Positions 26,550 through 36,061 of a stretch of 39,640 bases of DNA are shown piece after piece. The stretch's first letter is position 1. The number at the start of each line of letters is the position of its first letter. The DNA lies in NCBI GenBank assembly GCA_023489275.1, contig JAMDDD010000029.1:1-39640 (forward strand), in the 5' to 3' direction. This DNA comes from Actinomycetota bacterium. Its GTDB lineage: Bacteria; Actinomycetota; Thermoleophilia; BMS3ABIN01. The translations under genes and the position numbers were made by a program. Below the pieces are notes generated by a model, which saw only the letters and a list, made by a program, of their open reading frames with translations, was not told where the DNA came from and did no database searches.

Positions 26550-27791
26550 TTATATCGAAGAAACGGGCTCGGGCGCTGCCTCGGCGTAGCTGCCCGGAGC
26601 CGGTTCGCTGAGCTGCCGGCCCAGGTCCGGCTCTTCCTTGCGCGCCGGGTAGTACCAGACGATGCCGTCGGCTGCCATCAAGGCGCCGGCTACCGCCAGC
26701 AGCACGCCCCACAACCCGGCGGCATGCAGTTCGTATACCTTGACCAGGCCGGCGCCGATGCTGAGAAACGTGATGCCCGTGCGGATGAAGCCAAGTCCGG
26801 TGCGGGCCCGGGCGTACATCGTCCGGTAGCAGCCGGCGATTGTCCGCTGCGCCGCCATGATGTTGCGTTCCCGCGCCAGGTGGGTCCGCTCGCGGCTGGC
26901 CGGAGACGGCCTGAGGATAGTGCCGTAGCTGGGCAGCAGGTCGCTCAGCCGGGACAGCATTGTCTTCCCCGTCCGGGCGCGGGGGACGCCGTCCAGGTGA
27001 TACCGGTCCAGAAAAGCCGTGGTCGCGGCGGTAACCTCGGCCAGGGTCTGTGGCTGTGGCATCCGGATCATGTGGCGCCGCATGCGCCCGTATTTCCAGG
27101 TGCCGAAACCCGCGAGCGCCAGTCCGGCGCCGGCTACCAGCCAGATCAGGAACTGAGATAAAACAGACTTCCAGTCAAAAATAATAAAAGCGGCCGCCAG
27201 CGTCACCATCCCCAAACCCCAGCGCATCAGCGCCTGCCAGCTCCGCATGCGCGCCATTTCGGTGCGGTAACACGCCATCCGGGTCCGCCAGGCCGCCATC
27301 GTATTGCGCCAAAAGGCCAGGCCAGTGCGCTCGGTGCCGATAATGCGCCCGGGACGGTCGTTCAGGAAGTCCTGCATGTACCAAAGGATCTCCATTACCA
27401 GACTGACGCGGAGGGTATACGGTCCCTGGACAAACCGGTCGATCTCTTCCCGGACTTCAGGCGAGCCGGGGTCGTTGACAGCGGCGATAATCTTTTCATT
27501 TTCCAGGATGATGGGAAACATCGGCTCGCGCCGGAGCCGGTCTGGCTCGAGCCCTTCGAGTAACCGGGGCGGCACCGGCAGCCGTTCGTCAAACTCGATG
27601 GGCGGAAAACCAAACTCCTTCGCCAGCGCCGACAGCAGCGCCGGCTTCGGCACGCCGTACTCGTCCATGAGCACGGTTTCAATCTCGACGCGGCGCTCAC
27701 CGGCCGACACGAAGGCCTCTTCCAGCTTTTCCTCGCTGAGGTATCCTTCTTTTACCAGCGGGCGATACGTCAGCATCTGCCTAGAGGTCAT
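26550..27791 (-). CDS. Membrane protein: GspE/MshE-N-like head plus two DUF202-like RTxLAxx heptad/TM modules
   Basis: MTSRQMLTYRPLVKEGYLSEEKLEEAF... N-domain; ERTGLAFWRNTMAAWRTRMACYRTEMARM and ERTHLARERNIMAAQRTIAGCYRTMYARARTGLGFIRTGI followed by TM hairpins; start chosen to overlap the upstream stop (track start 27881). Confidence 0.7.
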   Translation of the reverse strand: MTSRQMLTYRPLVKEGYLSEEKLEEAFVSAGERRVEIETVLMDEYGVPKPALLSALAKEFGFPPIEFDERLPVPPRLLEGLEPDRLRREPMFPIILENEKIIAAVNDPGSPEVREEIDRFVQGPYTLRVSLVMEILWYMQDFLNDRPGRIIGTERTGLAFWRNTMAAWRTRMACYRTEMARMRSWQALMRWGLGMVTLAAAFIIFDWKSVLSQFLIWLVAGAGLALAGFGTWKYGRMRRHMIRMPQPQTLAEVTAATTAFLDRYHLDGVPRARTGKTMLSRLSDLLPSYGTILRPSPASRERTHLARERNIMAAQRTIAGCYRTMYARARTGLGFIRTGITFLSIGAGLVKVYELHAAGLWGVLLAVAGALMAADGIVWYYPARKEEPDLGRQLSEPAPGSYAEAAPEPVSSI

Positions 27792-29394
27792 CGTCAAACA
27801 CCACCTTGCCCCACTGCCGGGCCGGTTTACCATAATCGGGAAGATGGATCTCGAACTCGCCCCGGCAATACGAATACTCACGCCTGACCTTCTCCGACGT
27901 CAGGCTCCAGCGCACACCGTCGGCGGCCAACAGGAATCCGGCCGTGATCAGCAATACGGGAACAACCCGCCATCCCGGGCCACCGTGAAGCACTACCACG
28001 AGCAGCGCTCCTCCCACACCAGCGATGCTCATCCCGGTGCGGATGCAAGCCATGCCGGTGCGCGAATATGCCATTACCGTGCGCAGCCGCGACATCAGAT
28101 TGCGCCGTTCGGCCAGGACGGTGCGTTCCAGGGCCAGGCCGGTAGTGCCCCAGATGCCGGGAGCCTGCCGGGCGCTGACCGGAGGAGCTTTCTTCCGGAA
28201 GCGGCTGAGCGGCGGAAACACTTCATCCCAGATGGTGTCTTCCTTAAGCGAGTTGATGAAGATGGCGAGCCCGTTCCTGCCGGCACGGTACCCGGGCAGA
28301 TACCAGTAAAATCCTTCCAGCACCATCAGGGCTCCGGCGGCGATGAGAAAGTAGTAAAAATAATTCCAGCCAGGGCTGGGCAGTTTTTTCAGAAGCCCCA
28401 GCCCCAGACCGCCGAAGGCGACGCCCGTGCGGGCAAAAGCCAGCCCGGTGCGGGCCTGCGCCATGGTTGTCCTGAGGGATGCATTTACGGTCCGTCCTTC
28501 TGCCAGGTCGGTGCGGTCATTGGCAAGGAAACGGCGCCGCATCACCGGCGACAGCCTTCTCCACCCCCGCCGGAGCCTGCCAGCGCCGGCGATGACGCCG
28601 GAGCGGGCAAAGCCGGGCTCTTCTTCCTCATTTAAAGTCGAAAGCGCGGTCATGCCGGCAACATCCCGGGCGGGCTCCTGATAATCCTGATTTTTCAGAG
28701 CCGGACCCCGGGCCGGCACATACCAGATAAGCCCATCGACAACAGCCGCGGCGCCCCCGGCGAGTAACAGCAGCTCCAGGGGCAAGAAAATGCCGCCGCC
28801 AAACAGCTTGATCAGAGCCACTCCGATCGTGACGGAAGAAATTCCGGTGCGCAGGAAAGCCAGCGCCGTCCTGGCCTTCGCCATCGACGTCCGCTGCAGC
28901 GCCAGCGACGAGCGTACTCCCGCCAGGTAGGTTCTGGTTTTGGCCAGTGAAGTCCGGCCGGCTTCAGGGGGAAACCCTGGATTGAGGTCCTGATTGTTCT
29001 CGATGATGCGGATCAGATCATCCGGCAAGGCCACCCGGAAATCCACGGAATCAACACCCAGCGTTTTTTTGACATCATCAATAATTTTTGGTTCATGGGG
29101 CCGGCTGGCGATCACTTCGGCGTGGCCCTCCCTGACGGAGACCGGCAGCCAGAGACGGTCTTTCAGCTTTTCCGGATCGACCCGCTTCATGATGTCTGTT
29201 GACACCATTAAATCTTCGTCATATTCCTCATAGGGACAGTCATAATACTGTGAAAGCGCCGTCAGGATCTCACACTTTGACAGTCCGTTTTCCGCCATCA
29301 GCGCGGTCAGGGGCCGGTTGATGGCATCCGCCACCTGGAGCGGCGCCCGCATCCGCGCCCCGGCCCGCTTCTGTCCGGGGAAATGGTCAGCCAT
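27781..29394 (-). CDS. Membrane protein: GspE-N-like head plus three DUF202-like RTxLAxx heptad/TM modules
   Basis: 537 aa; GRTSLAKTRTYLAGVRSSLALQRTSMAKARTALAFLRTGISS; NDRTDLAEGRTVNASLRTTMAQARTGLAFARTGVAF; ERTVLAERRNLMSRLRTVMAYSRTGMACIRTGMSI; each followed by hydrophobic segments. Confidence 0.75.
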   Translation of the reverse strand: MADHFPGQKRAGARMRAPLQVADAINRPLTALMAENGLSKCEILTALSQYYDCPYEEYDEDLMVSTDIMKRVDPEKLKDRLWLPVSVREGHAEVIASRPHEPKIIDDVKKTLGVDSVDFRVALPDDLIRIIENNQDLNPGFPPEAGRTSLAKTRTYLAGVRSSLALQRTSMAKARTALAFLRTGISSVTIGVALIKLFGGGIFLPLELLLLAGGAAAVVDGLIWYVPARGPALKNQDYQEPARDVAGMTALSTLNEEEEPGFARSGVIAGAGRLRRGWRRLSPVMRRRFLANDRTDLAEGRTVNASLRTTMAQARTGLAFARTGVAFGGLGLGLLKKLPSPGWNYFYYFLIAAGALMVLEGFYWYLPGYRAGRNGLAIFINSLKEDTIWDEVFPPLSRFRKKAPPVSARQAPGIWGTTGLALERTVLAERRNLMSRLRTVMAYSRTGMACIRTGMSIAGVGGALLVVVLHGGPGWRVVPVLLITAGFLLAADGVRWSLTSEKVRREYSYCRGEFEIHLPDYGKPARQWGKVVFDDDL

Positions 29395-29403
29395 GGCGAT
29401 CGC

Positions 29404-29931
29404 CTACGCGCCCGTAACGCCGGCCCAGGCGTCGATTGTCTCGGGATGAGCGCCGCGAGCCATGCTGACTACGGGCCGCGGCGAAGATCTCACCAGACGT
29501 TTGTGGATAATTCTGCTGTCGGTGACGGCCGGGCTCAGCAGCACCAGGTCAATCTTCATCTGCCGCAGGAATCTCACAATCGCCGCCGCGTTTGCCTCCG
29601 GCTCCAGGTGGATGTCGACGTCGATACCGTGACCACAGCATTTTTTCCGAAGCAGATCCTCGGCGGCCACCGTCTCGGCTGAATTGTCTTCCGCCCACGC
29701 CGCCGCCGCGGCCGCCTCCGCATAAACATGGGGAAACGGCGACACGGAAGCAACCGCGGAGGCCGCCGATGCCAGTCTGTTTTTGCCGGAGCCGCCGCCG
29801 AGCAGCAGAATCCTGAGATTCTGTCCCAGAAGTTTCGACAGGTAAATGGCATAGGAAATGCCGTGAACGGGATCTTCTTCCCTGGTGTGCTCATGCTTGT
29901 AGGCTACATACAAAAGTTCTTTCGCAGACAT
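29404..29931 (-). CDS. UspA-like protein
   Basis: MSAKELLYVAYKHEHTREEDPVHGISYAIYLSKLLGQNLRILLLGG...IDLVLLSPAVTDSRIIHKRLVRSSPRPVVSM; SD aggagatc upstream of 29931. Confidence 0.65.
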   Translation of the reverse strand: MSAKELLYVAYKHEHTREEDPVHGISYAIYLSKLLGQNLRILLLGGGSGKNRLASAASAVASVSPFPHVYAEAAAAAAWAEDNSAETVAAEDLLRKKCCGHGIDVDIHLEPEANAAAIVRFLRQMKIDLVLLSPAVTDSRIIHKRLVRSSPRPVVSMARGAHPETIDAWAGVTGA

Positions 29932-29959
29932 GATCTCCTCCTTTTTTATAAAACAAGAG

Positions 29960-29977
29960 GAGCAAGAATCATGCCAA
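29960..29977 (-). promoter_or_regulatory. Sigma54 (-24/-12) promoter
   Basis: Minus strand TTGGCATGATTCTTGCTC; GG...GC spacing identical to consensus TGGCACG-N4-TTGC; 29 nt upstream of the Usp ATG and adjacent to an NtrC-family regulator. Confidence 0.75.
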
Positions 29978-30107
29978 TACGAGAATTTGCCTGCAAAAAG
30001 AGGGAAAATGTCAGCCTTGCCGGCCGGCATGGAGCCAGTCACGAACAGTAAAACGTCTCAAGGCGAAACAAGCATGAAACAGCTGACCGGCAAAGCCGCC
30101 GCGCAGG

Positions 30108-31466
30108 TCAATCCTGTTTTGACAGACTTTCGCCGTCCGTTTTCAGCATCCGCCAGAGGCTGGTGCGGGAAACGCCCAGCACGCGCGATGCCTCGGATTT
30201 GTTGCCCCCCAGCATCTCCAGCACCGAATGGACGTATTCCTTGTTGATCTCGGCCAGTGATTTTACCTTGTCCGGCTCCAGTGAGGTCTCGATCTGAAAC
30301 ATCAGCAGTGATTGAGGCAATGATTCAGCTGTGATAACCGTGCCCTTCTCGAGGATCACGGCCCGCTCGATAATATTTTCCAGCTCGCGCACGTTCCCCG
30401 GATAGCTGTATTTCCGCAGTACTTCCAGCGCATCCTGGGAAAACTTGTTTATTCTCTTGCCATATTCACGCGCATGCTTGCGGAGGAAAAACCGGCTCAG
30501 CGGGATGATATCTCCCCTTCGCCGCCTCAGCGGCGGCACGTTGATTTCCATCACATTGAGACGGTAGTAAAGGTCTCTTCTCAAGGAGCCTTCTTCCACT
30601 GCCCGGTTGATATTTTGGTTGGTAGCGGCAATGAATCTGACATCGACCTTGACCGGCTTCGTGCCGCCGACCCGGAAGAATTCCTTCTCCTCAATTGCTT
30701 TCAATAACTTTGCCTGCAGGCTTGGCGACATCTCGGTGATCTCGTCAAAAAAGAGCGTACCACCGTCCGCAATTTTTATCAGCCCCTGTTTTTGCAAATG
30801 GGCGCCGGTGAATGCCCCTTTTTCATGACCGAAGAGCTCGCTGGCCAGCAGCTCCTCGGTAAAGGTGGCACAGTTCAGCGACAGAAACGGTTTGCCGCTC
30901 CGCGGGCTCGCGTGATGGATGGCTTTCGCCAGCAGATTCTTGCCAACGCCGCTTTCCCCGGTCAGCAGCACGTTGCAATCCGATCCCTGCATGCCCTCAA
31001 TAATATCCATCACTTTTTTCATCGCCCTGCTTTCGGCGATGATGTTGATCTTTTTCTCCATCTGCAATGAGGTACGCAGGGCGATGTTCTCCTGCCGCAG
31101 CTCATTTTGAGTCCGGACCTGCTTGACTTTCAGCAACAGCTCATCGAGGTCAAACGGCTTGGGAAGGTAATCGAAAGCGCCTTTTTTCATTGCCTCCACG
31201 GCGGAATTGATGCTGCCAAAACCAGTGATGACCAGTACCGCCGTCTCCGGAGAAATCTTCTTGACGCGCGACAGCAGCTCCAGACCGTCCATCCCGGGCA
31301 TTTTGATATCGGCGATGAGAATGTCAAAATCATTTGATTTGATTTCCTCCAGCGCGTCAACACCGTTGTTAACGCTGACGACGTCATAATTCTCATCTCG
31401 GAGCACATCCGCAAGATGCTTTCGGGTAATCTCCTCGTCTTCTGCTATCAGGACTCTAAAATTCAT
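30108..31466 (-). CDS. Sigma54-dependent NtrC-family response regulator
   Basis: Receiver (VLIAEDEEITRKHL, ADIKMPGMDG), AAA+ (TGESGVGKNLLAKAIH, GAFTGA, GGTLFFDEI), C-terminal Fis HTH. Confidence 0.97.
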   Translation of the reverse strand: MNFRVLIAEDEEITRKHLADVLRDENYDVVSVNNGVDALEEIKSNDFDILIADIKMPGMDGLELLSRVKKISPETAVLVITGFGSINSAVEAMKKGAFDYLPKPFDLDELLLKVKQVRTQNELRQENIALRTSLQMEKKINIIAESRAMKKVMDIIEGMQGSDCNVLLTGESGVGKNLLAKAIHHASPRSGKPFLSLNCATFTEELLASELFGHEKGAFTGAHLQKQGLIKIADGGTLFFDEITEMSPSLQAKLLKAIEEKEFFRVGGTKPVKVDVRFIAATNQNINRAVEEGSLRRDLYYRLNVMEINVPPLRRRRGDIIPLSRFFLRKHAREYGKRINKFSQDALEVLRKYSYPGNVRELENIIERAVILEKGTVITAESLPQSLLMFQIETSLEPDKVKSLAEINKEYVHSVLEMLGGNKSEASRVLGVSRTSLWRMLKTDGESLSKQD

Positions 31467-33139
31467 TCGCCCTTGCCTGCCCGGGGAAGGATGATTTCAA
31501 AAATGGTGCCGATGCCCTCTTCGCTAATCACTGAAATCTGCCCTCCGTGCTTTTGAATTGTGTTCATGACAATTGCCAAACCGAGTCCGGTGCCCTTGTC
31601 CTTTCTGGTAAAGAAGGGATCAAAAACCTTTTCCCTGTCAGCGGCGGACATCCCCCGCCCGGTGTCAGACACCAGAATCTCCAGATCACCGTTCTTGGGG
31701 GTGATCGTGGCCGTAATCCTGCCCTTGCCCTCAATCGCGGCGATCGCGTTCGCAAACAGATTAACGAAAACCCGCTCCAACTGCGACCGGTCCGCTCTCA
31801 GAAAATTAGCCTGTTCTTGCGCATCGACCTGAAATTCGATTTTATCCGCCGGCGCAGCTTTTGCCGCCAAGCCATAAGCGTCCCTGATCAGGCCGCTCAA
31901 TTCCACCTCGCTCAGCTGTGGCTCTCTCTCCCGGGCAAATTCGAGCAGATTGCTGACGATATCGCGGACGCGCTCGGTCTGGCCGATGATGTCGGCCACG
32001 ATCCGGGCGACGGCCGGTGATTTGGAGTCCCCGATCTTCTTCTTCAACACTTGCGCCGACAGGCTGATGTTGTTGAGGGGGTTATTCAGTTCGTGGGCGA
32101 CCCCGGAAGCCAGGGTGCCGATGGCGGCCAGTTTTTTCGACTGCAGCAGCGCTTCCTGGTTTTTTTCCTGGATCTTTTGCTCCCAGGCGGTCCTGAGCTG
32201 GTTCATCCGCTCAAATTTATCGATCAGGATATCAACTTCGTCCTTGTGCACCCGGGGCTGCAAGGCGGGAGGTTTGGATTGCCGGGGGCCAAACATCCTG
32301 CTGATTTTTTCAACGGATCCGGTCAGGGTCCGCAGCTTCTTGACAACATCGGAGCTGACATAAAGCAAGGTTCCCAGCCCGATCAAGAGAAACAACGGGA
32401 AAATCACCAGGATCTCCAGCTGCGACTGCCGGATCACCGAGTTGGCCCTGCTTCTGGTATTCGTGTCAAGACTGTTGGCGGCGGCGACAATGTTTTCGCC
32501 GGTATCGCGCAGCTGTTTGATCAGGACGTCGAGCTTTCCCAGCGCCACCACTTGCGGATTACTGGCCGGCAGGGAAAAGTTGCCCCGCAGGTAACTTGAT
32601 ACAGTGGAAGGATTGTCGCGTGATTCTACCTGGATCAGGGGGATCAGACCGGCGCTCGCCGGGAAGGCGGCCATCAGGCTATCGTTCCCCCGGGAGATCT
32701 GGGCCAGCAACAACTGGATGTTGCCGAACTCAGAACGGTATGTTGACACCAGGTTGCTCATGTTCGCGGCGGCAGCGGGTTCTTCGGCTCTGATACTGCC
32801 CGTCAGACTATCCATCTGATTCAGAATGCTCGTGGTCGTGGCGGCTTCCTGGGCGGCCTGATCGGGAAACAGGAAAAAGTTTTTCTCGTGCCGCACGATC
32901 TTGAGCGACCTGTCTCTGGCGGAGTCGGCAACTTCGAGGAACCCCACCTGATTCTTTACCTGAACAAAATTAATGTACTCGAAGGTTGCCAGGATGCCAA
33001 TGATAAGAGCGCTGACGAAAAAGCTGACTATTATCTTTTTGCGGAGGGACATCCTGTAATGATTATACATCAGGGAAAAAGCCAGATGGCCCCCCAGGGC
33101 ACCACAGCTGCGGCAGAAAAAAGCCTTTCTCTCCAGCAC
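31463..33139 (-). CDS. Membrane sensor histidine kinase
   Basis: TM segments, HAMP-like, LASGVAHELNNPLNNISLSAQVL H-box, DTGRGMSAADREKVFDPFFTRKDKGTGLGLAIV. Confidence 0.95.
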   Translation of the reverse strand: MLERKAFFCRSCGALGGHLAFSLMYNHYRMSLRKKIIVSFFVSALIIGILATFEYINFVQVKNQVGFLEVADSARDRSLKIVRHEKNFFLFPDQAAQEAATTTSILNQMDSLTGSIRAEEPAAAANMSNLVSTYRSEFGNIQLLLAQISRGNDSLMAAFPASAGLIPLIQVESRDNPSTVSSYLRGNFSLPASNPQVVALGKLDVLIKQLRDTGENIVAAANSLDTNTRSRANSVIRQSQLEILVIFPLFLLIGLGTLLYVSSDVVKKLRTLTGSVEKISRMFGPRQSKPPALQPRVHKDEVDILIDKFERMNQLRTAWEQKIQEKNQEALLQSKKLAAIGTLASGVAHELNNPLNNISLSAQVLKKKIGDSKSPAVARIVADIIGQTERVRDIVSNLLEFAREREPQLSEVELSGLIRDAYGLAAKAAPADKIEFQVDAQEQANFLRADRSQLERVFVNLFANAIAAIEGKGRITATITPKNGDLEILVSDTGRGMSAADREKVFDPFFTRKDKGTGLGLAIVMNTIQKHGGQISVISEEGIGTIFEIILPRAGKGE

Positions 33140-33337
33140 TTTTCTGGCTTAAAAAAGTTGATTTAAAGGATATTATGTAACATTATGAAACCTAAGCTGG
33201 AAAAAATCTTAAGAAAGTGTTTAAAATTAAAACGTTTCTGCGTATACTTATGATAAGGAATGTAATGATAAGTAACACTTATGTTATCTCTTTCCTTTAT
33301 TTATGGATAAAAACACGTTGATAATTTATAAACGGAG

Positions 33338-34870
33338 ATGGTCAAGAAGAAGGAGTTTCGTGTGAGTGACAAATCGAGGAAGTTTCCGCATCCTTACTTT
33401 ACCGGCAAGCCGAACTGGAAATGGTTCATCCTGATTACCGTTCTGATGGGCGCCACCATGTCGGCGCTGGACGTCAGCATCGTCAACGTCGGCATGCCGA
33501 CGATGAAAAACGATTTCAACGTCTCCACCTCCATGATCGCCTGGGTGGCGATGGCGTACATGATCACGCTGACGATTTTCCTGCCCTTCTTCGGCCGGCT
33601 GGCGGACATGCTGGGCCGGACCAGGCTGTATACCTTTGGATTCATTGTATTCACCGTAGGCTCATTATTCTGCGGGCTGGCGCCGAGCGCTTATATCCTG
33701 ATAGGCTCGCGCGTCCTGCAGGCGGTCGGAGCCGGCCTGCTGCAGGCAAATTCAGTGGCGATTATCGTCGCGGCCTTTCCATCGAGCGAGAGGGGGAAGG
33801 CAATCGGCATCCAGGGCGCTGTCCAGGCGATCTCGATGTCCATCGGCCCTCTCGTCGGCGGGGCCCTGATCGCCGCCATCGGCTGGCGGGCCATCTTCTA
33901 CGTGAACCTGCCTATCGGCCTGGTTGGCGTCACGGCGGCGCTCCTGATTCTGCCCAAGAGCGAGAAATCGGACAAGAAAGAAAAGGTGGACTACTTCGGC
34001 ACCCTGGCATTTGTTATCGGTTTGGGCTCTCTGGTGCTGGGGATCAACGGGATGGGAACCGATGGATTTACGCTTACGATCATCGCCTACCTGGCGATCG
34101 CGGTTGTGTTCCTGGCAATCTTTGCTATCACGGAACTCAGGGTCAGATTCCCGCTGATCGATTTCAACATGTTCAAGAACGGGCTGTTTCTGCTGGGGAA
34201 CGTGACCGGTATGCTCTCCTACTACGTCCTGTTCGGGATTCTCTTCCTAATGCCGTTTTACATGGAGAATGTGCTTAAATTCAGCGCTGGGGCGGCCGGC
34301 CTGCTATTGACACCGGTGCCGCTGTCCATGGCAATCGTGGCACCGTTTTCGGGGAACATCTCCGATAAATATGGTTCCCGCATCATGACTACCGGCGGCA
34401 TGGTGGCCGCCTCGGTCGGCTGCGTGGCGATGATCTTCCTTGGCTCGGCCACCGCCATCTGGCTGCTGATCCTCGAGCTGGTCATCATCGGTGCGGGCAT
34501 GGGCATGTTCACGCCGCCCAACAATAGCGCTATCATGGGAGCTGCCCCCAGAGACAAACTCAGCGTCGCGGGCGGAATCCTGAACATGACCCGGTCGCTG
34601 GGTTCCATTTTTGGCATTGCCGTCTCCAGCCTGGTATTGGCTACCCTGGAATGGGGTTATCTGAATGGCAAAGGCTATCCGCGGCTCAAACACGTATTCA
34701 GCGGCAACAATATCCCGGTGGCTGACCGGAACGCCGCTTTCCTGCACGGCCTGGCGATAGCGATCGCGATCATGCTGGGGCTGACCATCATCTCTGCTGT
34801 ACTCTCGATCACCAAGAAGGAAGGCGAAGCGCTCGATTCCGAGGCGGTCAAGGAGTTCGAAGGAATCTAA
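33338..34870 (+). CDS. MFS drug-efflux-type transporter (DHA2/EmrB-like)
   Basis: 510 aa, ~14 TM; MSALDVSIVNVGMPTMKNDF, GRLADMLGRTRLY, GRKAIGI-type loop, GPLVGGALI. Confidence 0.93.
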   Translation: MVKKKEFRVSDKSRKFPHPYFTGKPNWKWFILITVLMGATMSALDVSIVNVGMPTMKNDFNVSTSMIAWVAMAYMITLTIFLPFFGRLADMLGRTRLYTFGFIVFTVGSLFCGLAPSAYILIGSRVLQAVGAGLLQANSVAIIVAAFPSSERGKAIGIQGAVQAISMSIGPLVGGALIAAIGWRAIFYVNLPIGLVGVTAALLILPKSEKSDKKEKVDYFGTLAFVIGLGSLVLGINGMGTDGFTLTIIAYLAIAVVFLAIFAITELRVRFPLIDFNMFKNGLFLLGNVTGMLSYYVLFGILFLMPFYMENVLKFSAGAAGLLLTPVPLSMAIVAPFSGNISDKYGSRIMTTGGMVAASVGCVAMIFLGSATAIWLLILELVIIGAGMGMFTPPNNSAIMGAAPRDKLSVAGGILNMTRSLGSIFGIAVSSLVLATLEWGYLNGKGYPRLKHVFSGNNIPVADRNAAFLHGLAIAIAIMLGLTIISAVLSITKKEGEALDSEAVKEFEGI

Positions 34871-34917
34871 TAGCTGTCCTCCGTGGACAGGAACAAAACG
34901 GGAGGTAGATCAATAAC

Positions 34918-35772
34918 ATGGCTGAGCAATGCCCGCTGGGCGAGCTGGAAAAGATACTGGTGGCAACCGATGGCTCCGAGGCCAGCGGCGGAGCCGTCCG
35001 GGAGGCAGTCAGCCTCGCCGGCCGCTGTTCCAGCAAGTTAACCGCGGTTTCAGTGATTGAAACGTTTCAAAGATTTGCCTATCTGGCTCCCAATGTCATC
35101 GGTGAGATGGCGAAAATCGCCCAGGACCAGGAGAAAGACGCCAGGGCCCACCTGGAAAAGGCGCTCACGGATGCTGCAGCAACCGGGATCAAAACGGAAA
35201 TAGTAGTAAAAACTGGTGATCCGTTCAGCATTATTATCGATGAAGCCAAGCGGACAGGATCCGAGCTGATCATCATCGGCCGCCGTGGCCTCACCCACCT
35301 GGCGCGGATGGCTATGGGCAGCGTTACCGCCAAAGTCATCGGTGACATGCCCAGCGACGTCCTGGTGGTCCCCCGTGACGCAAGCATGGGCTGTCATGTT
35401 ATTCTGGCCGCTACGGACGGCTCCAGCGACGGCAAGGCCGCCGTGGAGGAAGCAATCAAGATGTGCCATAAATGCGACAGCCGCCTGCTGGTGATCTCAA
35501 TCGCAAAGTCAAAAGCGCGTGAGGCGGAAGCCGCCGAAGCGCTGGCACAGGCGCAGGATCTTGCCAAAGAGGCCGGCGTTGAGATCGAAACGCTGGCCGC
35601 AACCGGAAAGCCTTACGTTGAGATTATCAGGGCGGCCAAAGAGAATAACGTCGACCTGATCGTCGTCGGCCGCCACGGCCGGGGCAAACTGGACAAGCTG
35701 CTGATGGGCAGCGTTACCGAAAGAGTCGTAGGCCACGCCGATTGCGCCGTGCTGGTTTCCCGCACTTTTTAG
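34918..35772 (+). CDS. Tandem universal stress protein (two UspA domains)
   Basis: ILVATDGSEAS...LIIIGRRGLTHLARMAMGSVTAKVIGDMPSDVLVVP and ILAATDGSSDG...LIVVGRHGRGKLDKLLMGSVTERVVGHADCAVLV. Confidence 0.95.
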   Translation: MAEQCPLGELEKILVATDGSEASGGAVREAVSLAGRCSSKLTAVSVIETFQRFAYLAPNVIGEMAKIAQDQEKDARAHLEKALTDAAATGIKTEIVVKTGDPFSIIIDEAKRTGSELIIIGRRGLTHLARMAMGSVTAKVIGDMPSDVLVVPRDASMGCHVILAATDGSSDGKAAVEEAIKMCHKCDSRLLVISIAKSKAREAEAAEALAQAQDLAKEAGVEIETLAATGKPYVEIIRAAKENNVDLIVVGRHGRGKLDKLLMGSVTERVVGHADCAVLVSRTF

Positions 35773-36061
35773 CGATACTGCCGCCGCCGGGTTGGCTGCT
35801 TCAATCCAAATCGCTACCAATCAAATGTTATAATCGGCTGATGGTTTCAAGGATTAAAAGATACGATCACCTGTCACAGGCGTTTGATTGAAGCCGGCGG
35901 CAGGCCCAAATCATTGCCGCCTGGGCGCTGATTGGTTGATCTTTCGCAGAAACCATAGTTCCATTTCTTAGTTTAACCCTCATTTCACTGTTCCCGCGGC
36001 TTGAATTATCAATTGTTGTCCTTATTGACGACAAGTGTCGTCGTTACATTTGCAGGATTTT

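Noticed and set aside
26391-28635. Plus-strand ORFs 26391-27161 and 27304-28635
   Set aside because: Antisense to the DUF202-like genes; their length reflects the 21-nt periodicity and GC bias
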